From: Flavobacteriales bacterium
Lineage (GTDB): Bacteria > Bacteroidota > Bacteroidia > Flavobacteriales_E > Vicingaceae
Direction of reading: 5' to 3'
Assembly: GCA_905339165.1 (NCBI GenBank)
Contig: CAJPFH010000035.1
Span: 17,878-81,877 of the forward strand
Length of the DNA: 64,000 nt
Shown here: positions 35,192-43,908 of the stretch, in pieces
Numbering within the stretch: position 1 is the first letter of the stretch
Layout of the letters: every line of letters begins with the position of its first letter
Made by a program: the position numbers and the translations under genes
Notes under the pieces: model-generated
What the model was told of the DNA's origin: nothing
Databases searched by the model: none
The model's input: only the letters and a program-made list of their open reading frames with translations

Positions 35192-36910
35192 ATGAAAACG
35201 ATAGCTATTCCTACAAGAAAGCATAGAATATTTTTGCCTGATACATTGGAAATAGACAGTTGGCAAAAACTAGAAACCTATTTTCTTGATTTAGAAAAAA
35301 GAGAAATTAATAATCTAAACGAATTAGAAATTTGGCTACAACATCGCAGTGAATTGGAAGCTGTACTGGAAGAAGACTTAGGGTGGCGGTACATAAAAAT
35401 GAATATTGATACTACCAATAAGGAACTAGAAAACTCATTTCTCTTTTTTATAAACGAAATTCAACCCCACATTGCTCCGTACGAAGATAAATTTAACCGT
35501 AAACTTATCGACTCTCCGTTTATTAAAAATTTAGATCAAAACCAGTATCGTATCTATCTGAGAAATGTAAAAAAAGAAATAGAAATTTTTCGCGATGAAA
35601 ATATACCCCTATTAACCAAACTACAAACCGAATCGCAAAAATTCGGTAGTATTTCGGCTGCAATGACGGTTACTCTTGATGAGGAAGAAATGACTCTGCA
35701 AAAAGCAGCCCGTTACCTAAAACTAAACGAAAGAACAAAACGCGAAGAGGCTTATAGAAAAATTCAACAGAGAAGATTGCAAGACAAAACAGCCCTGAAC
35801 CATTTATACACCGATTTAATTTCCATTCGCCATCAGGTAGCACAAAATGCCGGTTTTAAAAATTTCCGCGATTATATGTTTACCTCAATGGGGCGGTTCG
35901 ATTATACAGTGCAAGACTGCTTTAACTTTCACTCAGCAGTAAAACAAAATATTATTCCAATAACCAACCAATTTGATGCAGAAAGAAAAGAAAAATTAAA
36001 ACTAGAATCGCTACGCCCATGGGATTTAGAAGTAGATACTTCCGGCAAAGAACCTCTTAAACCTTTTGAAAATGGAAACGATTTGTTAGAAAAAACCATA
36101 CAATGTTTTACCAAACTTCGCCCCTACTTTGGCGAATGTTTGAGCATTATGAAAGAAATGGGGCATCTCGATTTAGAATCGAAAAAAGGAAAAGCTCCCG
36201 GAGGCTTTAACTATCCTCTCTACGAAATTGGGGTTCCGTTTATATACATGAATGCCGTTGGTACGCATCGCGATTTGGTTACGATGGTTCACGAAGGCGG
36301 GCATGCCATTCATTCTTTTCTTACTAAAGATTTAGAATTAACTCCTTTTAAAAGTTTTCCATCGGAAGTAGCTGAGCTGGCTTCTATGAGTATGGAATTA
36401 CTCAGTATGGAACACTGGGATATATTCTTTGAAGATGAAGAAGAGTTAAAACGTGCAAAACGCGAACAATTACAAAAAGTATTAGAAACATTGCCTTGGG
36501 TTGCCACCATTGATAAATTTCAACACTGGATTTACGAGAATCCAACACATTCGGTTGAAGAAAGGTACGCCACATGGAAAAACCTGATGAATGATTTTGG
36601 TAGTAACATCGTTGATTATTCCGGATTAGAAGAAGAATATGCCAATACCTGGCAAAAACAATTACATCTTTTCGAAGTACCTTTTTATTACATAGAATAC
36701 GGCTTTGCTCAGTTGGGAGCTATTGCCGTTTGGAGAAACTTTAAACAAAATAAAGAAAAAGCCTTAGACCAGTACATGGCCGCATTAAGTTTAGGTTACA
36801 CAAAATCTATCGGAGAAATTTATCAAACAGCCGGAATTCGATTTGACTTTTCGCCCGAATACGTGAAAGAACTTGCCGATTTTGTTAAAGCAGAACTCAT
36901 AAAAATATAA
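35192..36910 (+). CDS. M3 family oligoendopeptidase
   Basis: 572 residues, matching PepF-like M3B peptidases that cut short peptides in the cytoplasm. The zinc-binding helix is MVHEGGHAIHSF (HExxH), with the third ligand Glu in SEVAELASMSMELL. The C-terminal IEYGFAQLGAIAVW is another family motif. No signal peptide. It starts 33 bases after the DUF5606 gene; the alpha/beta hydrolase follows after 7 bases. Confidence 0.93.
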   Translation: MKTIAIPTRKHRIFLPDTLEIDSWQKLETYFLDLEKREINNLNELEIWLQHRSELEAVLEEDLGWRYIKMNIDTTNKELENSFLFFINEIQPHIAPYEDKFNRKLIDSPFIKNLDQNQYRIYLRNVKKEIEIFRDENIPLLTKLQTESQKFGSISAAMTVTLDEEEMTLQKAARYLKLNERTKREEAYRKIQQRRLQDKTALNHLYTDLISIRHQVAQNAGFKNFRDYMFTSMGRFDYTVQDCFNFHSAVKQNIIPITNQFDAERKEKLKLESLRPWDLEVDTSGKEPLKPFENGNDLLEKTIQCFTKLRPYFGECLSIMKEMGHLDLESKKGKAPGGFNYPLYEIGVPFIYMNAVGTHRDLVTMVHEGGHAIHSFLTKDLELTPFKSFPSEVAELASMSMELLSMEHWDIFFEDEEELKRAKREQLQKVLETLPWVATIDKFQHWIYENPTHSVEERYATWKNLMNDFGSNIVDYSGLEEEYANTWQKQLHLFEVPFYYIEYGFAQLGAIAVWRNFKQNKEKALDQYMAALSLGYTKSIGEIYQTAGIRFDFSPEYVKELADFVKAELIKI

Positions 36911-36917
36911 ACAAGCC

Positions 36918-38036
36918 ATGCAGGAAAAAGGCACCGCTGTTGTTATTATTCACGGTATAGGGCAGCAAAATCCTTTTGAAACATTAGATAGTTTTGGTCG
37001 TGGTTTAGCCACACACCTAGGAGCAAAATTAAAACACATAGAGCATGTGCTGGCTCCTTTTTCAAATAACAAAGGTGAGAAATACATCGATAGTTTTATT
37101 CGATTACACCTTTCCGAAAAAATGGGCGAAGCCACTTTTATTGATATTCACGAATACTACTGGGCCAACTTAACCGAGAGGCAAATTACAACAGCCGAAA
37201 TTGGCGAATGGATTTCTACCACCCTAAAGGGTGCGAAAAATGCCTTTAAACATACACCCGAATTAAATTCCATTGTAGCCAACCAAAAAAAAGATTATTG
37301 GTATAAACTTACCGATTTACTGTATAAAGGAATGTTGATTTATCGCCTTTTGCGTTTTATCAATTTTCTTATCCCAAAATGGCTAACCGGTTTAAAAAAC
37401 TTTATACAGCAACAATCGGAATATATTTTAATTGGCTACGTAGGCGATATTGCCATCTATACCGGCATGGATGTTAAATCAAAAAATTTTAATGTGCGTT
37501 CTTCCATTCTTAAGGGCTCTGTTAATTTGCTGAAAGAAATTATTTCAAACGAACATTACCAAAAAGTAATTGTTGCCGGGCACTCGTTGGGGAGCGTTAT
37601 TGCTTATGATACCTTAAACAAGATACAAACAGAAGCTACATTAAAAGAAAATGTAAAACAAAACGCTAAAAAAATTGGTGGACTTTTAACCTTTGGTTCG
37701 CCTTTGGATAAAATTTATTTCTTCTTTAATGAACGAACTTCAAAAGAGCAATATATTCGTGGTCAAATAACCGAAAATTTACACTCGTTTAGAATTCATA
37801 ACCGTAGCAATTGGCCTTTTGGAATTAAAAATCCTATAACACCTTTTATAGACGAAAATATCGTTTGGCTCAACCTTTATCATAGCAACGACCCGGTAAG
37901 TGGCCGACTTGATTTCTACACCGTAAATGAAAATATTAAATGCATTTTCAGAAATAAATATGATAAATGGGGTATTGCGCACGTTGGTTATTGGGAACAT
38001 AAAGGACTGTACACAAATTTGGAAAAACTATTATAA
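36918..38036 (+). CDS. Alpha/beta-hydrolase-like protein
   Basis: 372 residues. An oxyanion-type motif lies near the N-terminus (AVVIIHGIGQQNP). The nucleophile elbow is VIVAGHSLGSVIAYDTL, with Ser in GHSLGS. Candidate His residues lie near the end (GIAHVGYWEHKG). The middle (about 120-160) is hydrophobic and aromatic (YRLLRFINFLIPKWL) and may be a lid or a membrane-associated segment. Lipase/esterase activity is plausible; no substrate is evident. Seven bases after the M3 peptidase gene. Confidence 0.75.
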   Translation: MQEKGTAVVIIHGIGQQNPFETLDSFGRGLATHLGAKLKHIEHVLAPFSNNKGEKYIDSFIRLHLSEKMGEATFIDIHEYYWANLTERQITTAEIGEWISTTLKGAKNAFKHTPELNSIVANQKKDYWYKLTDLLYKGMLIYRLLRFINFLIPKWLTGLKNFIQQQSEYILIGYVGDIAIYTGMDVKSKNFNVRSSILKGSVNLLKEIISNEHYQKVIVAGHSLGSVIAYDTLNKIQTEATLKENVKQNAKKIGGLLTFGSPLDKIYFFFNERTSKEQYIRGQITENLHSFRIHNRSNWPFGIKNPITPFIDENIVWLNLYHSNDPVSGRLDFYTVNENIKCIFRNKYDKWGIAHVGYWEHKGLYTNLEKLL

Positions 38037-38137
38037 TTTTTCTCCTTACAAGTAAATGAAATTAAAAACATCGTTTATTTATTTCTACCCTTATAAGAAT
38101 ATATCAAAAAATAAACTTTTTTATGATGATAGTATTT

Positions 38138-38166
38138 TTTGACATACACAAGTATTTATAGGTTTG
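38138..38166 (+). promoter_or_regulatory. -33/-7 promoter of the polytopic membrane protein gene
   Basis: TTTG (38138-38141), a 17-base spacer, then TAGGTTTG (38159-38166), a full Bacteroidota promoter pattern. It predicts a start near 38172 and so supports translation from the ATG at 38188, not from a codon at 38164 that overlaps the box. Confidence 0.6.
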
Positions 38167-38187
38167 CTGTTTACCATTTTAGGTGTC

Positions 38188-39447
38188 ATGGATAGTTTTA
38201 TAGATAAAAAGTTTATTCGTATTTCTTTATTAAACCTACTAATAGTTGCTTTATTAGGTGTGTTAATGCGATATAAAATTGGTTTCGAGTTTAATTATTT
38301 CGACCAAAAGAATTTACAACATGCACACTCTCACTTTGCTTTTACCGGATGGATTTCCCAAACCATTATGATACTTATGGTTTTGTTAATTAGTAAAGAA
38401 TTAACAAAACACAGACTCAAACTCTTTAAATTACTTCTCTTTTCAAACTTAATGGCTGCATACGGAATGCTCATATCATTTGCCATTAGTGGATACAGTT
38501 TATCTTCGATTATTTTTTCCAGTATTTCTATTCTAACTTCATTTTTATTTTCGTACTGTTATTTTAAAAATTTAAACCTGATAAAAAGTAAACAAATTCG
38601 AAGATGGTTTGGTGCTGCTTTATTTTTTAATATTATTTCTTCTTTGGGCACTTTTGCTTTGGTATATATGATGATTACTAAAAAAATTCCACAACATAAC
38701 TATTTAGCCTCTGTGTATTGGTATCTGCATTTTCAGTATAATGGGTGGTATTTGTTTGCATGCATAGGTTTGTTTTTAGGATATGTTCAATCTGTAGTAA
38801 AACAATTCAAAGTATCTATGGTTGTATTTTGGCTTTTTGCAACAAGTTGTATTCCTGCTTACGGGCTTTCTGTTCTTTGGCTTAAAATATCTCCCGTACT
38901 GTATATTCTTATAATTTTAGCCGCTATTGCCCAATATCTTGGAGGCATAATTATGTTAATTCGCTTAAGAAAATATAAATTTTTAGAAAATATTCGCACC
39001 AATAAATTAAGTGTATTGCTATTTATCATCTTAGGAATAGCCCTAGCTATTAAATTAAGTTTGCAATTAGGATCAACGATTCCCGCTATTAGTAAACTGG
39101 CCTTTGGGTTTAGGCCAATTGTTATTGCGTATCTGCATTTGGCTTTATTAGCCATTACATCTGTATTTCTTATAACATATATCTATGCTACTCAAAAAAT
39201 TAAAATCAACTATTTAAGCATAAGTGGTATTATACTTTTTGTTATTGGTGTTTATTTAAATGAAATAATGCTAGCAGTTCAAGGAATTGCCTCTTTTAGC
39301 TACACCGTTATACCTGGCGTCAATGGAATGCTGTTGGGCATTTCTCTTCTTATTTTGTTTGGAATATTTTTAATATATTTTTCTCAATTGAAAAAACTAC
39401 TATTAAATAATTTTAAACATGATGATAATCATTTATTGAAATCGTAG
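38188..39447 (+). CDS. Polytopic membrane protein, possibly haem-copper-oxidase subunit I-like
   Basis: 419 residues with about 12 membrane segments from the ATG at 38188. Conserved-looking His residues sit in helices: QHAHSHFAFTGW in the second, YWYLHFQYNGWYLF in a middle one, IAYLHLALLAIT in a later one. This resembles distant relatives of cytochrome oxidase/NorB subunit I, but I cannot find the full set of haem and copper ligands, so the call is tentative. It has its own promoter, is followed by a fasciclin gene and converges on the nos operon, which suggests an accessory role in N-oxide respiration. No identified partner subunit is adjacent. Confidence 0.6.
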   Translation: MDSFIDKKFIRISLLNLLIVALLGVLMRYKIGFEFNYFDQKNLQHAHSHFAFTGWISQTIMILMVLLISKELTKHRLKLFKLLLFSNLMAAYGMLISFAISGYSLSSIIFSSISILTSFLFSYCYFKNLNLIKSKQIRRWFGAALFFNIISSLGTFALVYMMITKKIPQHNYLASVYWYLHFQYNGWYLFACIGLFLGYVQSVVKQFKVSMVVFWLFATSCIPAYGLSVLWLKISPVLYILIILAAIAQYLGGIIMLIRLRKYKFLENIRTNKLSVLLFIILGIALAIKLSLQLGSTIPAISKLAFGFRPIVIAYLHLALLAITSVFLITYIYATQKIKINYLSISGIILFVIGVYLNEIMLAVQGIASFSYTVIPGVNGMLLGISLLILFGIFLIYFSQLKKLLLNNFKHDDNHLLKS

Positions 39448-39478
39448 ATAAAAAGTACTTTGGTTAAAACAATTTATT

Positions 39479-40048
39479 ATGAAAAACAAACTAATATACC
39501 CGGCAGCAATCATCTTACTACAAGCTATGGCATGTGGAGGGTCTGGTTCTGAAAATAGTAATGAAAATAATCCTATTGAGAACACTCCAACCGAGACAGT
39601 TGGTCAATCGGGGGTTAAAGATGATGTTTCAAATCCAAATATTGTTCAGGTTGCCGTAGGAAGTAAAGACCATACTACACTTGTTACAGCAGTAAAAGCC
39701 GCCAGTTTAGTAGACGCGCTAAGTAATGCAGGCCCTTTTACTGTTTTTGCCCCTGTAAATGCGGCATTCGATAAACTGCCCGCAGGAACCGTAGAAGGCT
39801 TACTTAAGCCTGAGAAGAAAGCCGATTTACAACATATTCTAGAATACCATACTTATGTAGGCGTACTTAAAATTGAGTACATGAATGATGGGCAAGAATA
39901 TGAGCAAGTGAGTGGTCAAAAAATAAAAATTACGAAAAAAGACGGAAAAGTTTTTGTGAACGATGTTGCTGAAATTGTGGCCTCTATTCCAACCTCTAAT
40001 GGCATAATTCACGTAATTAACGAAGTGCTTTTACCTCCAGCTAAATAA
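39479..40048 (+). CDS. Fasciclin-domain lipoprotein
   Basis: 189 residues. Lipoprotein signal with lipobox QAMAC, then a Gly/Ser/Asn/Glu-rich linker to about 50. One FAS1 domain follows, with the motifs GPFTVFAPVNAAFDKLP (H1) and NGIIHVINEVLLP (H2). FAS1 domains mediate adhesion or protein contacts. Fasciclin genes are seen beside Bacteroidota nosZ clusters; a role there is inferred. 31 bases after the polytopic protein gene, ending at a terminator shared with nosY. Confidence 0.88.
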   Translation: MKNKLIYPAAIILLQAMACGGSGSENSNENNPIENTPTETVGQSGVKDDVSNPNIVQVAVGSKDHTTLVTAVKAASLVDALSNAGPFTVFAPVNAAFDKLPAGTVEGLLKPEKKADLQHILEYHTYVGVLKIEYMNDGQEYEQVSGQKIKITKKDGKVFVNDVAEIVASIPTSNGIIHVINEVLLPPAK

Positions 40049-40068
40049 ATGATATGTTCAATAATACT

Positions 40069-40097
40069 AAAAAAGCCGACAACTTGTCGGCTTTTTT
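40069..40097. terminator. Bidirectional terminator between the fasciclin gene and nosY
   Basis: Perfect 12-bp stem AAAAAAGCCGAC (40069-40080) with its complement (40086-40097), loop AACTT, flanked by A and T tracts. Confidence 0.85.
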
Positions 40098-40107
40098 TAT
40101 TATTCAT

Positions 40108-40875
40108 TTACAAGTCTTTTTTATTGAAAATTTTAAGTGATAGGAGAAAAGGAAATAGAATCCAACATATTAATAACATAAAGGCAATAAAAAGCCCAAG
40201 ATTTGAACCAAAAAAATCTTTAAAAATTGCTCCGGAGTATCCCATCATTGCAGACACATTTAAATGCAACAAGATAAGAATCCTTGCTAAATCAATAGGA
40301 CTACTGGCTGTAATACCTACCATCATTTTTTCTATTGGGTAATCGGAAAATTGAAATAAAAGAAACAAAACTAATCCATCAAATAATAAAGCAAAATATA
40401 ACCATAATAGAATCGAAATACCAATGCCCTTGGCTTTATCGCGACTAAGAATGGAGCTAAGGAATGCGATAGCAATAAATACAGTAGAAATTAAGCATCC
40501 TACCACAATCATCATAAAACCAACTAAAGATTCTGCAAATAATATTAAAGGAATTCCTGCTGCTATTAAAAAAGCACTTAGTAAACTAATCGATAATCCA
40601 ATGAATAAACTCAGCCATATTTTATTGCGATGTATGGGTTGACTTAATAATAGTTCTATAAATTCAGAGCTATTATATATATAGATTGTAGCGAATAGAA
40701 TAGAGACTAAAGGTACAATTAGTAAAATAATATTTAATATGGTAAGTACCCCTTTGGTAGAGCCGTCTTCTAAACTAAAGGCACTCCATGAAAATGCAGC
40801 CAATAGAATGGTATAGGCTAATACAATTTTATTTTTTAAAATATCAAGAATTATGAATTTAATAATTCTGTTCAT
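40108..40875 (-). CDS. nosY: NosY, ABC-type permease for nitrous oxide reductase maturation
   Basis: 255 residues with about six membrane helices, of the ABC-2 permease type (FIILDILKNKIVLAYTILLA start, PIHRNKIWLSLFIGLS, ILSRDKAKGIGIS). NosY pairs with NosF and NosD to supply sulfur and copper for assembly of the CuZ centre of NosZ. The gene overlaps nosF by one base and is the last of the operon. Confidence 0.9.
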   Translation of the reverse strand: MNRIIKFIILDILKNKIVLAYTILLAAFSWSAFSLEDGSTKGVLTILNIILLIVPLVSILFATIYIYNSSEFIELLLSQPIHRNKIWLSLFIGLSISLLSAFLIAAGIPLILFAESLVGFMMIVVGCLISTVFIAIAFLSSILSRDKAKGIGISILLWLYFALLFDGLVLFLLFQFSDYPIEKMMVGITASSPIDLARILILLHLNVSAMMGYSGAIFKDFFGSNLGLFIAFMLLICWILFPFLLSLKIFNKKDL

Positions 40876-41582
40876 TAATTTTGTTGTTTTAAAATTTTAG
40901 AAATAACTTTTGAGATTTTATCTTCGCCAGTTTCTCTTTTAAGTGTTTCAATACTCTGATAAAAATTTATTTTCCCTTCTTGCATAAAAATAAGGTGAGA
41001 AACCAACTCATCTAACTCACTTAATAAATGTGAAGTGATGAGTATTAATTTTCCATTTTGTTTTTCTTTTAGAATTTTTTCTTTCAAAATTTCTGAAGAT
41101 AGTGGATCTAAACCGGCCGTGGGTTCATCTAAAATAAGCACATCAGGATTAAATAAAAATGCAAGAGTGGCACTTACTTTTTGAGTAGTTCCACCGCTAA
41201 GTGTACGCATTTGTTTATAAAACATTTGATTCAACTGGAATTGATTAAGGAGGTCTTCATCAATATTGTTATTAGATTGACGTATATTTTTAATCATTTC
41301 TATTACTTGACCAATACTCATATTTTCGGGGTATCTTCCAATTTGAGGCATATACCCTATATTTTTTCGGTATTCAAAATCATTTTTAATATTTTTTTCT
41401 TTAAATATAATATCGCCACCATCTGGCAACACCATACCTAATATTGATTTAATTAATGTTGTTTTACCACAGCCGTTAGGCCCTATTAATGCCACACATT
41501 GTCCTTCTTCAAATAAAAGATTGATGTTATTCAAAACACTTAAACGACCAAATTTTTTAGAAACATTTATTAACTCAATCAT
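40875..41582 (-). CDS. nosF: NosF, ABC transporter ATPase for nitrous oxide reductase maturation
   Basis: 235 residues. Walker A GPNGCGKTT, Q-loop GYMPQIG, signature TLSGGTTQKV, Walker B VLILDEPTAGLDP, then the switch His in LITSHLLSE. Forms the NosDFY machine. Its start overlaps the nosD stop by four bases and its stop overlaps the nosY start, showing translational coupling. Confidence 0.93.
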   Translation of the reverse strand: MIELINVSKKFGRLSVLNNINLLFEEGQCVALIGPNGCGKTTLIKSILGMVLPDGGDIIFKEKNIKNDFEYRKNIGYMPQIGRYPENMSIGQVIEMIKNIRQSNNNIDEDLLNQFQLNQMFYKQMRTLSGGTTQKVSATLAFLFNPDVLILDEPTAGLDPLSSEILKEKILKEKQNGKLILITSHLLSELDELVSHLIFMQEGKINFYQSIETLKRETGEDKISKVISKILKQQN

Positions 41583-42811
41583 AACTTTATTGCTCTCATT
41601 AACGGTTTATTATCAATAAAATTTTCGGGTGTTAAACTTGGTAATATTTTTTCTGATTTATCTAATAGTGTTACAATAAAACTTCTATAAATTAGCATGG
41701 CCGGTGGACAATTTTCTACTATAACAGAGAATAAACTAAGAGGATGATAAGGAACATCTCCAACATTATCTTTATTCAGATCATACCCTTCATACTTATC
41801 CCAATAATTTTCATTGAATGTATTTAAAACCAGCGTTCCATTCGTGCTAACATCAAATGTATTTCCAATAAAATTATTTTTTTCAATATAATTATCCATA
41901 CAACTAGCTTGTATTTTCATACCCCATCCATTCGCTTCAAAAATATTTTTTTCAATCAGTAGCCTATTTGAACCCTCTATATAAATTCCTGATGTATTAT
42001 TATAAAATTTATTTGTAGCTATATAACTATCAGAAATATCTTTTAATAAAAGACCATAAGAGGAATCGCCCCAGTTGTTTTCAAATGTATTATTCATCAT
42101 GGTTACTTTTTTGGTAAACATAACAGCAACACCGGCACCATTGTTTTTAAAAATATTAGTAATGTAGGAATCATTATGAGAAAACATAAAGTGCAAACCG
42201 TACCGAAGGTTATTACAAGAAATATTTCTCCAAATGATTGAATTCGTTACAAACTCAAAATAAATCCCGTCTCTATTACCTGAAATATTATTTCCTATAA
42301 TTTGCAAACTATCGCTTTTCCAACAATGCACCCCATTTCCTATTTCTTGTTCTGTTTTTATTAAAGCACTTATTTTATTATCTTTTACTATGCAATGTTT
42401 ACTTTCCTGAATATATATTCCAAAAAAATTATCGAATAATTGATTGTTTTGAATGGTAACATAACTGGAGTTATAAATTTTTATACCACCAGGGTCATCT
42501 AATACAGCATAACTTGAATGTTGTATAATAAAGCCCTTAATGGTAACATAATTTGCTTTAACGGTAAGTACTTCAAATTTTTTTTCTCCGTCTAAAACCG
42601 GAAAATCTTTTCCTAATAAGAAAACGGATTTATCAATAACAATATTTCCTTCCTTATAAAAACCTTTTTCAACAATAATAGTATCTCCATTTACTGCATC
42701 ATTTAAGGCTAATTTAATTTTTTTATAAAAATAATTATTGCCAATAAGAAGAGTTTTTGCATCTATTATGAAAGAGGAAAAGAGAAATATAGAAAATAAT
42801 AATACCCTCAT
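41579..42811 (-). CDS. nosD: NosD, periplasmic beta-helix copper/sulfur-handling protein
   Basis: 410 residues. Signal peptide 1-18. A right-handed parallel beta helix of PbH1/CASH repeats fills most of the chain (IIVEKGFYKEGNIVIDKS, VTIQNNQLFDNFFGIYIQES, IIGNNISGNRDGIYFEF, WRNISCNNLRYGLHFMFS). The NosD-typical end follows: NENYWDKYEGYDLNKDNVGDVPY. It delivers copper or sulfur to apo-NosZ with NosFY. 9 bases after the NosL-fusion gene. Confidence 0.93.
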   Translation of the reverse strand: MRVLLFSIFLFSSFIIDAKTLLIGNNYFYKKIKLALNDAVNGDTIIVEKGFYKEGNIVIDKSVFLLGKDFPVLDGEKKFEVLTVKANYVTIKGFIIQHSSYAVLDDPGGIKIYNSSYVTIQNNQLFDNFFGIYIQESKHCIVKDNKISALIKTEQEIGNGVHCWKSDSLQIIGNNISGNRDGIYFEFVTNSIIWRNISCNNLRYGLHFMFSHNDSYITNIFKNNGAGVAVMFTKKVTMMNNTFENNWGDSSYGLLLKDISDSYIATNKFYNNTSGIYIEGSNRLLIEKNIFEANGWGMKIQASCMDNYIEKNNFIGNTFDVSTNGTLVLNTFNENYWDKYEGYDLNKDNVGDVPYHPLSLFSVIVENCPPAMLIYRSFIVTLLDKSEKILPSLTPENFIDNKPLMRAIKL

Positions 42812-42820
42812 TAAAAGAAA

Positions 42821-43849
42821 TTATTGATTGATTTCTTTCCACGTTTTAAGAGATGTTTTTCTCTCTTTAGCAAATTTTTGGGCTTTTGTATTTTCAGAAA
42901 ATGCGGCAATGTTTCCTCCCATAGGACTTCTTATAGACTCAGAAAGAACAAAGAATGCATTTTCTGCAGGGATTAACAGATTGTTAGATGTGAATTCATT
43001 TACAAAATGTATTTTACATTCTACATTATTGTTATCGCTTTTATAATTAATCATACATCTTAAATCATCAAACTTATATACACGCCCTTTTTTGGTTATA
43101 AGTTCTGAAGCAAATCTTCCATCTGTTATGGTCATTTTACAATATTCGCAATTATCCTTGTTTAATTTTATTGGTTCAGAATCTAAATTTGAACATGCAA
43201 TGAATGATATTAAGAAAAAAAGAGAAAGAGTAATTGCTGTTGGTTTCGACATTCTGAAACGATTCAATACCCCCGTTTCAAACAAAACGACAAACAGCAA
43301 TAACAATCCGCAAATAATAAAGAGCCATCCACCTAAATCGGGAACAGAATAGGCTCCGAAGTTTAGAAGTTGTTTAAAGCCAACTAATGGTGGTTGGTAA
43401 GCCATTCCAGGAACTATAATTGCAGCATTGGGATCGAGGTTATGCCCGTAATTATATTCCCAACGCCAAAAATCAACCATTGCTATAATGCCAAACAACA
43501 CAAATGCTGCAAAGGTAAAGTATAAAACTTTTTTTCTGGCAATTAATATATTTATTAGAAACAAGAGTGCATATCCGGCAATGATGTATGGTAATAGAGT
43601 AAACTCAATGAAGTTTTCAGTATGAAGTGTTTGCATCCCTATATAGTGATTTAGACCATTTATAATATCCACATCTCCTCCTATTTCATTTGCATAAATA
43701 AGTAAACCTAGTCCTTCAGGGTATTGTGGTGCATCTAATTCTATTCTCCATATTGGAACAAAAATGGATACTACTAAAATAATACTTGCTATAATAAGTA
43801 ATACTTTAGATAACAAAGATATTCTATTCGTTTTCATAAGCATATTCAT
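42821..43849 (-). CDS. nosL: Four-helix membrane domain fused to NosL copper chaperone
   Basis: 342 residues. Residues 1-195 hold about four membrane segments (13-33, 82-103, 109-125, 173-190) separated by a soluble loop rich in Asp and Asn. From residue 200 the sequence reads MSKPTAITLSLFFLISFIAC, a complete lipoprotein signal with lipobox Cys219. NosL follows, with the Cu(I)-binding CEYCKM (Cys234, Cys237, Met239), then DGRFASELITKKGRVYKFDDLRCM. The internal Met200 (at 43252) could be an independent start. A single frame spans both parts, so the two are fused or NosL is also made by internal initiation. NosL supplies copper to NosZ. Between nosZ and nosD. Confidence 0.88.
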   Translation of the reverse strand: MNMLMKTNRISLLSKVLLIIASIILVVSIFVPIWRIELDAPQYPEGLGLLIYANEIGGDVDIINGLNHYIGMQTLHTENFIEFTLLPYIIAGYALLFLINILIARKKVLYFTFAAFVLFGIIAMVDFWRWEYNYGHNLDPNAAIIVPGMAYQPPLVGFKQLLNFGAYSVPDLGGWLFIICGLLLLFVVLFETGVLNRFRMSKPTAITLSLFFLISFIACSNLDSEPIKLNKDNCEYCKMTITDGRFASELITKKGRVYKFDDLRCMINYKSDNNNVECKIHFVNEFTSNNLLIPAENAFFVLSESIRSPMGGNIAAFSENTKAQKFAKERKTSLKTWKEINQ

Positions 43850-43908
43850 TTACAAAAAAGGGGCGAACCTTTTGGTTGCCCCTTTTTAATCTAAAAAGAC
43901 AACTCTAA

